A DNA stretch of 64,000 bases from JAJDZL01 sp965220665. GTDB lineage: Bacteria; Pseudomonadota; Gammaproteobacteria; Arenicellales; JAJDZL01. The position numbers and the translations under genes are program-made. The notes beneath the pieces were generated by a model. The model was not told where the DNA came from, did not search any database, and saw only the letters and a list, made by a program, of their open reading frames with translations. The first letter of the stretch is position 1, and every line of letters begins with the position of its first letter. This document shows, piece after piece, positions 17,686 through 25,208 of the stretch. Location: the NCBI GenBank assembly GCA_965220665.1, contig CBDCQQ010000005.1, positions 992,001-1,056,000 of the forward strand. Direction: 5' to 3'.

Positions 17686-18545
17686 CAAGCCGCGACAAGC
17701 TGGGCCGCGGTCTGGATGCATTGCTTGGCTCAGTCGATCCCAGTCACACGATTTCTGAGCCCGGACCCAGTGGTATCGAGATGATTGCGATCGAAAAACT
17801 GCGGCCTGGGCCCTTTCAGCCTCGTACGCAGTTCAGCGAATCCTCAATCCGGGAGCTAGCTGATTCAATCGTAGCGCACGGAATAATTCAGCCAATAGTC
17901 GTTCGCGTGTCGGATGGTGATCAATACGACATTATCACTGGTGAGCGGCGCTGGCGTGCAGCACAGATGGCGGCGCAACATGAAGTACCGGTTATCGTGA
18001 GAACAATTGCAGATCAGGATGCAATGGCTTTGGCGCTGATTGAAAATATTCAACGCGAAGATCTCAATGTTACCGAAGTTGCCCGGCTTCTGAAACGCCT
18101 CATTGATGAATTTGGCATGACACACGCTGAAATTGCGGCTAGTGTCGGATTGTCGCGAGCGTCGGTAACGAATCTAATCCGTTTGCTAAGTCTTACACAA
18201 CCAGTATTTAATATGCTTGCTCAGAGCCAGATTGAAGCAGGACACGCGAAGGTGCTGTTAGCACTGAGTGATCAGGATCAAATCGACGCAGCTGGAATTG
18301 TGGTATCCAAGATGCTGTCGGTACGGAATACCGAAAACCTGGTCAAGAACTGGCATAAACGAAAATCCACGAGAGGTACGCAGCAACCAAGCAAGGTCGA
18401 TGCCGATATATTGAATCTTGAACGCAAATTATCCGAACGTCTGGCGGCGAAAGTTACCATTCATGATCGAAAGGGCAAAGGGCACATTAAGATCAATTAT
18501 CAAAACTTGGACGAACTGGACGGCGTCCTGGAACGTATTGGCTGA
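17682..18545 (+). CDS. parB: chromosome partitioning protein ParB
   Basis: CTP-dependent DNA clamp that binds parS. 287 residues. It starts with the LGRGLDALLG motif that binds ParA, then has the Box I-type PFQPRTQF, the CTP-binding Box II GERRWRAAQ near 88, ENIQREDLN near 113, a helix-turn-helix around 135-160 (HAEIAASVGLSRASVTNLIRLLSL) and a C-terminal dimerisation domain ending DELDGVLERIG. The parS-like site at 14853-14868 is its probable target. Confidence 0.97.
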   Translation: MTSRDKLGRGLDALLGSVDPSHTISEPGPSGIEMIAIEKLRPGPFQPRTQFSESSIRELADSIVAHGIIQPIVVRVSDGDQYDIITGERRWRAAQMAAQHEVPVIVRTIADQDAMALALIENIQREDLNVTEVARLLKRLIDEFGMTHAEIAASVGLSRASVTNLIRLLSLTQPVFNMLAQSQIEAGHAKVLLALSDQDQIDAAGIVVSKMLSVRNTENLVKNWHKRKSTRGTQQPSKVDADILNLERKLSERLAAKVTIHDRKGKGHIKINYQNLDELDGVLERIG

Positions 18546-18596
18546 TGGGTTTGTCAAACACTGCTGCTGAATTGCTGAACTAGAAGGGTCAATGTA

Positions 18597-19754
18597 ATGA
18601 CTAAATCATCTCAACTAAAAATAAAACGATATCAAATACTTACAACGGTAATCGCTAGTACGTTACTGATTGTCGGATGTGCGGAGTTTGGAGGCAAGAG
18701 TGTTTCTCTGCTACCGGGTGCAAAGCTGTCAGACCCTTTGGAAGTTCCGCCTGGACTATCGCCTCTGCCGGAACCGGAGCAGTTTGTTGTACCTGGTGAT
18801 TTAGAATCTGACCCATCGTCACCACCAGATCTGGGTCCGGAACAGTTAAGGGCCTATCAGCTTTGGCTTGAGTTTGAAGAATACAAGAAATACCAGGATC
18901 AGATTGAAGGCGTAGGACTATCTGAAATAGAGTTTCAAACCGCCAGACTGAGTGGTGAAGGCATCTTTAAGGTTTCGGTTCTCGAAGACAGGAAGGCCGA
19001 GACACTTCGATTATTGGTTCATGAGAATGCGGATGCAGTGTGGAACATATTACCATCTGTATTGGCAGATATGTCTGTTTTTGTCCTTGAAATTAACAAC
19101 ACAGACCGAATCATATTGGTGGCCAATACCGGTGTTAAGCAAAGCAGGAAGTTTCTGGACCGTTTGCTTCTTAGAGAATTTTCTGGTAGTGTCGATAAAG
19201 TTCAGGTCCGTTCCGTTGGACCCAACCAAACAGAGATCACCGGCCTTTCTGATTTGGATGTAGAGGTTAATCCAACAGCAGGCCAGGAGTTTTTCCAGCG
19301 GTTGCGATTTTATCTGCTGGCACACTTTGAGGCTGAGGAGCAGACTTATGCCGATGCTGGGTCTGCTTCTATTGACAAGCGGCTGATTCAGGGAACCGAT
19401 GGTCAACAGAGCATCTTGCTTGGAGAGAGTTTTGAGACTGTCTGGGTAAAAGTAGGTCGAACATTACAAGGTGCCGGTGCAGGCATTGAAGACATCAATC
19501 GAAGCGAAGGCATTTACTACGTCAGCTTTGCTCAAAGTACAAAAGGAAAGAAGAAGAAAAGATTCAGGTGGCGGTTTTGGAGGCCTGCGGACGTTGTGGT
19601 GCCAGATCAGTACGAGTACGAAGTGTTAGTCAAGAGGCAAGGTGAAATGACCGAAGTTTCAGTTGTGGGTACAGATACTGAACTGGAGCCTGAGAAGCGT
19701 CAGGAGGCCGCTCAGGGAATTTTGCTGATCATATACGAACGCTTGTCTGTTTGA
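18597..19754 (+). CDS. bamC: outer membrane assembly lipoprotein BamC
   Basis: Lipoprotein of the BAM complex. 385 residues. The signal peptide ends at a lipobox LLIVGC (Cys at 29). A Pro-rich segment (LEVPPGLSPLPEPEQ) resembles the unstructured N-terminal BamC region that contacts BamD, and two helix-grip-like domains follow (about 120-245 and 265-385; LVHENADAVWNILPSVL and GESFETVWVKVGRTLQ). Residues 85-105 carry an aromatic/Lys-rich helix (YQLWLEFEEYKKYQDQ) that also occurs in the neighbouring small lipoprotein. It follows parB by 51 bases. In E. coli bamC is next to dapA, so the context differs. Confidence 0.85.
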   Translation: MTKSSQLKIKRYQILTTVIASTLLIVGCAEFGGKSVSLLPGAKLSDPLEVPPGLSPLPEPEQFVVPGDLESDPSSPPDLGPEQLRAYQLWLEFEEYKKYQDQIEGVGLSEIEFQTARLSGEGIFKVSVLEDRKAETLRLLVHENADAVWNILPSVLADMSVFVLEINNTDRIILVANTGVKQSRKFLDRLLLREFSGSVDKVQVRSVGPNQTEITGLSDLDVEVNPTAGQEFFQRLRFYLLAHFEAEEQTYADAGSASIDKRLIQGTDGQQSILLGESFETVWVKVGRTLQGAGAGIEDINRSEGIYYVSFAQSTKGKKKKRFRWRFWRPADVVVPDQYEYEVLVKRQGEMTEVSVVGTDTELEPEKRQEAAQGILLIIYERLSV

Positions 19755-19920
19755 GCGGAGACTGTGTGAAAGAGGATTCCGGCTGGATAGTGATGAAATG
19801 AAAGGAGAAGAAACAAATAACTTCATATACTTAAGAAATCACAATTCAGCATCCTTCAGACTGAATCGTGCCCTTTGCAGATCATTCCCTTCGATAAGAG
19901 GAGAGCAACCTTAGCGCAAG

Positions 19921-20253
19921 TTATTCGTTTTCCGTTTGACCGGAATTGATGCCGTCTCTGCCCTGCGACTTCAAAAATTCCTTGTAGCGCTGGTATTCCT
20001 TCCATTCTTTCCAGAGTAGATAGTCCTGATAGTCAGGGTCATCAGCACCGGGTCTGGAGCGCGTGCCGCCCGCACCAAAAAGTCGAATTGGCGTTCCAGT
20101 ACCTTTAACTTCCCTAGGTGAATCTGGAATAGGTGGGCCTGCAGCAGTGTCTTCACTTTGTCTACCGCAACCCGATAGCAAAAGCAGGGAACAAATCAAT
20201 GCAGCGATCAACAAATTGACGGACAATCGAATACGATCGAAAAAGAAATACAT
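19921..20253 (-). CDS. small lipoprotein, unknown function
   Basis: 110 residues. A TM-like signal sequence (LLIAALICSLLLLSGC) with a good lipobox predicts a lipid-anchored envelope protein. A low-complexity Gly/Pro linker leads to a helix YLLWKEWKEYQRYKEF, which strikingly resembles YQLWLEFEEYKKYQ in the adjacent, convergent bamC product. I do not recognise a named family. The first codon is ATG at 20253. The likeness suggests either duplication of part of bamC or a shared interaction helix. Confidence 0.72.
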   Translation of the reverse strand: MYFFFDRIRLSVNLLIAALICSLLLLSGCGRQSEDTAAGPPIPDSPREVKGTGTPIRLFGAGGTRSRPGADDPDYQDYLLWKEWKEYQRYKEFLKSQGRDGINSGQTENE

Positions 20254-20365
20254 TTTGATTTTTGGCTGGTTTGAGCGAGCAAATTCGCAAGGTAGCTGAA
20301 AGTCGCACTTATTATATGACTCAAACCTTTAAATTCATTCCCCGTAACCTGATTTTGACATTGAA

Positions 20366-21070
20366 TTATTCAGAAACCTGATGAATCAGTTGTTCCACAT
20401 AAGGAATGATTCGTTCCACAATGAAGGCAACGCCAGCCTTGTTTGGGTGAATGCCATCACCCTGGTTCAGTCTCGGATCGGTAGCGATGCCATCTAGAAA
20501 AAACGGGTAGAAAATCAGGTCGTATTTTTCTGCCAAATCTGGAAATATCGAATCAAATTCAGTGTAGTAGTCCGGCCCCAGGTTTCTAGGAGCCATTGCA
20601 CCTGACAAGACAATCGGTAGCCCCCGTTGCTTGATATTTGCAATCAGCCTATCCATGTTGCTACGCACCTGCTCGGCAGCAATTCCACGAAAGGCATCGT
20701 TATGCCCCAGATGCAATATGACACCAGAGTAGTCGTCTGACAGTACCCAGTCAATTCGTGCAAGGCCACCACTTGTTGTATCGCCAGATACGCCAGCGTT
20801 GATGATTTGTACATCAAATGACCTCGCTTTCAGTGCATTCTCCAGTTGTGTGACAAATCCATCCTCTACTGGTAGACCGTAGCCTGCAGTCAGGCTGTCA
20901 CCTATTGCAACCAGACGAATGGTGCCACCGTAACTGGAGTTGCACAAAAGGAGCGCCAATAGCAAGCCAACAATGATTCTGTATGAACTAGGCAGTACCA
21001 CAGTCAAGTTGTATTCTTCAACATGTACAAGATGAGATGTGTTCTCAAATATAGGTCTCAAACACACCAA
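20366..21070 (-). CDS. tesA: TesA-like GDSL/SGNH esterase
   Basis: Periplasmic multifunctional esterase/lysophospholipase/thioesterase I family. 234 residues as drawn; the signal peptide (IIVGLLLALLLCNSSYGG) starts near residue 30, so an internal start may be used. SGNH blocks: block I GDSLTAGYG (catalytic Ser), block II NAGVSGDTTSGG, block III LGHNDAFRG (TesA proteins usually have GGND; here GHND keeps the catalytic Asn), block V DGIHPN (Asp-His). In E. coli tesA is divergent from ybbA-ybbP. Here the same genes are separated by a transporter pair. Confidence 0.9.
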   Translation of the reverse strand: MVCLRPIFENTSHLVHVEEYNLTVVLPSSYRIIVGLLLALLLCNSSYGGTIRLVAIGDSLTAGYGLPVEDGFVTQLENALKARSFDVQIINAGVSGDTTSGGLARIDWVLSDDYSGVILHLGHNDAFRGIAAEQVRSNMDRLIANIKQRGLPIVLSGAMAPRNLGPDYYTEFDSIFPDLAEKYDLIFYPFFLDGIATDPRLNQGDGIHPNKAGVAFIVERIIPYVEQLIHQVSE

Positions 21071-21485
21071 TTAAGGGTTCTTGAATTGAAAGAGGACCTT
21101 AATGACAGTCAAGTTTGTCATTTTAACGTTCGAATTTCTCTTATGAGTAAGACATTGGAGTCTGAAGATAGGGGGATGACTATCGATGTTGAAAGCGATT
21201 GATCTGTTGTCGTCATCTTGGCTTGTGAGGTGGTTTTGCAAGAATTTTTTGAAGAATGTGCGTATGCAGCAATCTGAATTCTTAATTGGTACTTAAAATT
21301 GCTATTCGCTTGTTTAATTCAAGGAAAAGGCCACCAAGATTTCACTGTAGAGTGACCTATAGTTACGAAGAAACAGGTGCGGCCCTTGCCCAATGGCCAG
21401 CGAACCAAAGGGCCAGGGCTGCACCGCAGTTTACAGCAAATTTAGCGTATCACTATAACGGCTACGCGTTAACCTCTTTCAGGCG
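21071..21485. other. intergenic gap between tesA and BCCT genes
   Basis: About 415 bp with no credible gene. It includes the large hairpin at 21377-21424 and a probable tesA promoter region at its left edge. Nothing else is recognised. Confidence 0.4.
21377..21424 (-). terminator. large hairpin, possible terminator of BCCT gene
   Basis: Fifteen-base arms (21377-21391 and 21410-21424) pair at 13 positions, around an 18-base loop. It lies about 60 bp beyond the stop of the BCCT gene on the minus strand. The following T tract is weak (TGTTTCTTCG), so it may be a processing or stabilising structure rather than an intrinsic terminator. Confidence 0.35.
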
Positions 21486-23048
21486 TTAGGAATTTGAATC
21501 CGATTCGCCAACAACGATCGTAGAATCGCGTGAAACCTCATCACCGTAGTCTTCCGCCAGCCAATTTTTGAAGGACCAGACCATGATGATCAAGACGCCC
21601 ATCAAGGGCAATGCAACCACAATTGATGCAGTTTGCAGTGGTTTGAGTCCACCAAGGTACATCAGACTCAGTGAGACACCGGCAAGAACAAACGCCCAGA
21701 ACAGACGATGCCAGCGAGCAGGCTCCTGCATTTCGCCGTGTTGCTCTTCGGTTGCAACCGAAGCCAGTGTGAACGCAGATGAATCCAGCGTTGTTGCACC
21801 AAAAATAAATGCCAGAACCACAAATACGATCAGTACGATGATACCTAAAGGCAGTGCTGTGATGGTTGCAACAATCGCCTCAGGTGCACCGGTATTCGAC
21901 AGAATCTCCGAAATTGGCACAATACCGTTTAAGTCGAAGAACATGCTGGTATTACCGAGGATTGCAAAGAACACCCAGCAGCCCATGGTGCCGCCGACGA
22001 CTTCTGCAACGATCAACTGGCGAATGGTTCGACCACGCGAAATTCGAGCAACGAACAATCCCATGAAAGGCGCATATGCGATCCACCACGCCCAGTAAAA
22101 GATTGTCCAGCCCTCCGGAAAGCCGCCTTTTTCAATCGGGTCCATCCAGAAACTCATTTGGACAAAGTTCTGAATCAACAGTCCGACACTGTTGGTGAAC
22201 GTACTGATCATGAATACAGTCGGGCCAAACAGGAATGTAAAGCCAAGCACTGCAATAATCAGAATCAGGTTTAGGTCACTCAGGCGCTTGATGCCTTTTT
22301 CCAGTCCAGAGTACACACTGGCGCCGAAAATGATTGCCCAGATAATGACTACAACTACATCGACAAGGAAGGTCCGCTCAACGTTGAAAAGCTCAGACAG
22401 ACCGGCCGATAGCATTGGCGTTCCAAGTCCCATCGATGTTCCGACACCTCCGATCAGTCCGAACATGAACAGAATGTCAATGACTTTACCAATCAGACCG
22501 TTTGCAGCTCGCTTGCCAATCAGACCCTCACAAGCTGCGGAAAGCCGCAGCACCGAGCGTTTCCGGTTCCACAGAAGGTAGGCCAAGGGCAACGTTGGAA
22601 TGCAGTACACTGCCCACGCGGTAAAACCCCAGTGAAACATGCCGTACATTGCTGCGAATTCAGCTGCTTTTGCCGTTTTCGGTTCAATACCTAGCGGCGG
22701 ACCACTGTAGTAATACGCCCATTCGATCGTACCCCAATAAAGTACTGAAGCACCAATCCCAGCGCAGAACAGCATGGCGATCCAGCTGGGCAGTGCAAAT
22801 TCCGGTTCTGCGTCCGGCCCGCCAAACTTAACGTGGGCAAACCTTCCCATGGCAAAGTAAACCAAAATGCCAAACGCGGCGATGGTAAACCATAGGTATG
22901 CCCACCCGGCCTTATTGGTTGTAATGCTAAGCAGTTTTCCTAAAAACTTTTGCCCGGCTTCGGGCGCAACAATTAATGGAATAACGAGTCCCGCAATAAC
23001 AATCAGCGAGACCCAGAATATTGTTTTATCTAATTTTGGACCATTCAT
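21486..23048 (-). CDS. BCCT family transporter (CaiT-like)
   Basis: 520 residues, about 12 TM segments. It belongs to the betaine/carnitine/choline transporter family: LYWGTIEWAYYY, the conserved FYWAWWIAYAPFMGLFVARISRGRT segment (in pieces near 330-355), and GGLKPLQTASIVVALP. Several stretches (PPLGIEP, DPIEKGGFPEGWT) look closer to E. coli CaiT than to BetP/BetT, so a carnitine-, betaine- or other quaternary-amine substrate is plausible. Strong Shine-Dalgarno (GAGGA) before ATG 23048. It lies 18 bases downstream of the solute-binding protein gene, so the two are probably co-transcribed, which is an unusual pairing. Confidence 0.88.
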   Translation of the reverse strand: MNGPKLDKTIFWVSLIVIAGLVIPLIVAPEAGQKFLGKLLSITTNKAGWAYLWFTIAAFGILVYFAMGRFAHVKFGGPDAEPEFALPSWIAMLFCAGIGASVLYWGTIEWAYYYSGPPLGIEPKTAKAAEFAAMYGMFHWGFTAWAVYCIPTLPLAYLLWNRKRSVLRLSAACEGLIGKRAANGLIGKVIDILFMFGLIGGVGTSMGLGTPMLSAGLSELFNVERTFLVDVVVVIIWAIIFGASVYSGLEKGIKRLSDLNLILIIAVLGFTFLFGPTVFMISTFTNSVGLLIQNFVQMSFWMDPIEKGGFPEGWTIFYWAWWIAYAPFMGLFVARISRGRTIRQLIVAEVVGGTMGCWVFFAILGNTSMFFDLNGIVPISEILSNTGAPEAIVATITALPLGIIVLIVFVVLAFIFGATTLDSSAFTLASVATEEQHGEMQEPARWHRLFWAFVLAGVSLSLMYLGGLKPLQTASIVVALPLMGVLIIMVWSFKNWLAEDYGDEVSRDSTIVVGESDSNS

Positions 23049-23066
23049 AGGTTTATCCTCGTGATG

Positions 23067-24203
23067 TTAGAAGCGGACCTGACGTTCAAGTTCTTCGGGC
23101 TTCGGCGTGAGCCATCTTTCGAAGCTGGCACTAATGTGTTCCATATTTTGGGCCCACCATTCTGAGTCTACTTTAAACGCAGTGTCAAGATTCGACGTGG
23201 GTAAATATGGTTTGACGGCATCTTCAATCAGCGACTGCGCTGAATTTCGGACGGGTCCATAAGAAATATGCTTTGTCTGATTCGCCATGTTCTCAGTTTG
23301 CATGGCAAACCGTATGAAGTCTTTGGCATTCTCAAGGCGCGGTGAGCCTTTGGGAATTGCCCAGAATTCAACTTCAATCATCTGTCTGTCCCAAATGATA
23401 CCAAGTGGTTGACCTTGATCAACAATGGGCCCATACAGACGGCCGTTCCAGGCAGTGCTCATGGAGACACGACCTGTCGAGAGCATCTCTGCGGGTTCTC
23501 CACCTCCGCTCCACCAGACAATATGAGGCTTCAGTACAGAGGCGATATCTAGTGCGTAGTCAACACCCTGTGGTGTAGATAAAACGGAATAGACATCCGC
23601 TGGAGCAACACCGTCAGAAATCAACGCCCACTCCAGCAAACCTGCCGGCGATCGTCTCAGGCCGCGGTTTCCCGGAAACTCTTCAATATTAAAAAAGTCA
23701 CTAACTGTACTAGGCTTTTCCCCATCGAATGCGTTCTCGTTGTAACCAATCACCGTAGACCAGATTACGCTTGGGTAACCACAGTCGTACATGTAGGCTT
23801 GTGGAATGTCTTCACTAGCTGGTGTTCCGTCTGCCCCATTTTCGATCAGTGATAAATCAGTCGGCTCAAGCAAACCGGCATTGCAGGCATTGATCAGATT
23901 TGCCAATTCAATGTCGACAACATCCCATATGACATTTGCTGATTCAACTTGACTTTTGATTTCGTCAAGCCCGCCGCCATAGTCAATCATGTTGGCTACC
24001 TTACCGGTAGCAGCCTCCCAGGGCCTGACGTAAGCCAGCATCTGGCTTTTTGTGTAGGCACCACCGTAGCTGACAACGTTAACTGTTGTTTCGTAGGGAT
24101 TCGAATGCACCAATGCCGAACTTGAGAGTCCTGTAAAGAACAGGCAAACTGCTGCATAACACAGAAATCGGCTTCGGAGAATCTCAGGTGGTTTCAGCCA
24201 CAT
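23067..24203 (-). CDS. ABC-type extracellular solute-binding protein
   Basis: 378 residues with an N-terminal signal peptide (YAAVCLFFTGLSSSALVHS). After cleavage the mature protein starts like PotD/spermidine-type binding proteins (VNVVSYGGAYTKSQM). Further features are IWDVVDIE, NENAF, WWSGGGEPAEMLSTGRVSM and IPKGSPRLENAKDFIRFA. Strong Shine-Dalgarno GGAGGT before the ATG at 24203. No ABC permease or ATPase is adjacent; the next gene is a BCCT secondary transporter. It may work with a distant ABC system or capture an amine/polyamine-like substrate for uptake by another route. Confidence 0.85.
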   Translation of the reverse strand: MWLKPPEILRSRFLCYAAVCLFFTGLSSSALVHSNPYETTVNVVSYGGAYTKSQMLAYVRPWEAATGKVANMIDYGGGLDEIKSQVESANVIWDVVDIELANLINACNAGLLEPTDLSLIENGADGTPASEDIPQAYMYDCGYPSVIWSTVIGYNENAFDGEKPSTVSDFFNIEEFPGNRGLRRSPAGLLEWALISDGVAPADVYSVLSTPQGVDYALDIASVLKPHIVWWSGGGEPAEMLSTGRVSMSTAWNGRLYGPIVDQGQPLGIIWDRQMIEVEFWAIPKGSPRLENAKDFIRFAMQTENMANQTKHISYGPVRNSAQSLIEDAVKPYLPTSNLDTAFKVDSEWWAQNMEHISASFERWLTPKPEELERQVRF

Positions 24204-24503
24204 AATTACCTCCTCATCTATTAGATAGATGCAAATAGAGTAATGTCCGGTATCGTTGTAATGAAGAGCGCTGCAACGATCTGCAGCAGTGTCAATTTGA
24301 AGCAGTGAGTTTTCACTTTTCCGGACTCATTAAAGTTATTTTCTTTATAGCAGATAAAACTCTTGTTTATTTAATTCGAATCCGCATATTGATTGAATTG
24401 AATGCTTAGTTTCCAGGGCAGAATCAGTGTCCAGTCAGATGGTCTGCTTGAACAATAAAAATCGATCAGTTTGGGCTGTTCTTCGCCAGAGAGGTCAAAC
24501 ACA

Positions 24504-25208
24504 ATGAAAAATTCTTCCGAAAGCATCGTATCTTTGAATAAGGTTTGGCTGGTGCTTGAAAGCCAGGCAGGTCCTGTAGAAATCCTGCGTGGTGTTGATT
24601 TGGATGTCAAGGCTGGTGAAAGTGTCTGTATTTCTGGACCATCCGGTGCCGGCAAGACAAGCCTAATGATGATCATTGGAGGTTTGGAGAGAGCCACCCG
24701 GGGTGATGCCGTAGTGGCAGGTCACGATCTCGGTCGTCTGAATGAAGATACCCTGGCGAAGTATCGACGCGATCGCATCGGCATCGTATTTCAGTCGTTT
24801 CACCTGATCCCCACCATGACTGCACTCGAGAATGCGGCACTACCACTTGAGCTCGCCGGTGAGTCAGATGCAGTAGACCGGGCACAACAGGCTTTGGCTT
24901 ATGTTGGCCTTGAAAAACGGTGGCATCATTACCCGAGTCAGCTTTCGGGTGGTGAACAGCAGAGGGTCGCCATTGTACGGGCGCTGATCTCACAACCCGA
25001 TCTGATTCTAGCCGATGAACCAACTGGTAACCTGGATGCCACCAACAGTGTAAAACTGATGAACCTGCTGTTCGATCTTTGTGGCGAGAGTGGAGCGACA
25101 TTGTTACTGATCACACACCAAAGTGATCTAGCAAGCCGTTGCGAGAGACAGGTGAAAATGTCAGATGGTAGAATTATTGTTCCTGCGGATGCACCGGATT
25201 TGACATGA
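24504..25208 (+). CDS. ybbA: ABC transporter ATP-binding protein, YbbA/LolD type
   Basis: 234-residue ABC ATPase: Walker A GPSGAGKTS near 45, Q-loop FQSFHLIP, signature LSGGEQQRVAI near 145, Walker B ILADEP, H-loop LLITHQ. The start is the ATG at 24504 behind GAGAGG, not the upstream TTG at 24471. It precedes the FtsX-type permease gene with a 4-base overlap; together they match the E. coli ybbA-ybbP pair that accompanies tesA. It belongs to the mechanotransmission (MacB/LolD) class of exporters/extractors; the substrate is unknown. Confidence 0.92.
   Translation: MKNSSESIVSLNKVWLVLESQAGPVEILRGVDLDVKAGESVCISGPSGAGKTSLMMIIGGLERATRGDAVVAGHDLGRLNEDTLAKYRRDRIGIVFQSFHLIPTMTALENAALPLELAGESDAVDRAQQALAYVGLEKRWHHYPSQLSGGEQQRVAIVRALISQPDLILADEPTGNLDATNSVKLMNLLFDLCGESGATLLLITHQSDLASRCERQVKMSDGRIIVPADAPDLT

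Noticed and set aside
20390..20420. TGTTCCACA and CGTTCCACA motifs resembling parS half-sites in tesA
   Set aside because: The second palindromic half is missing; unlikely to bind ParB.
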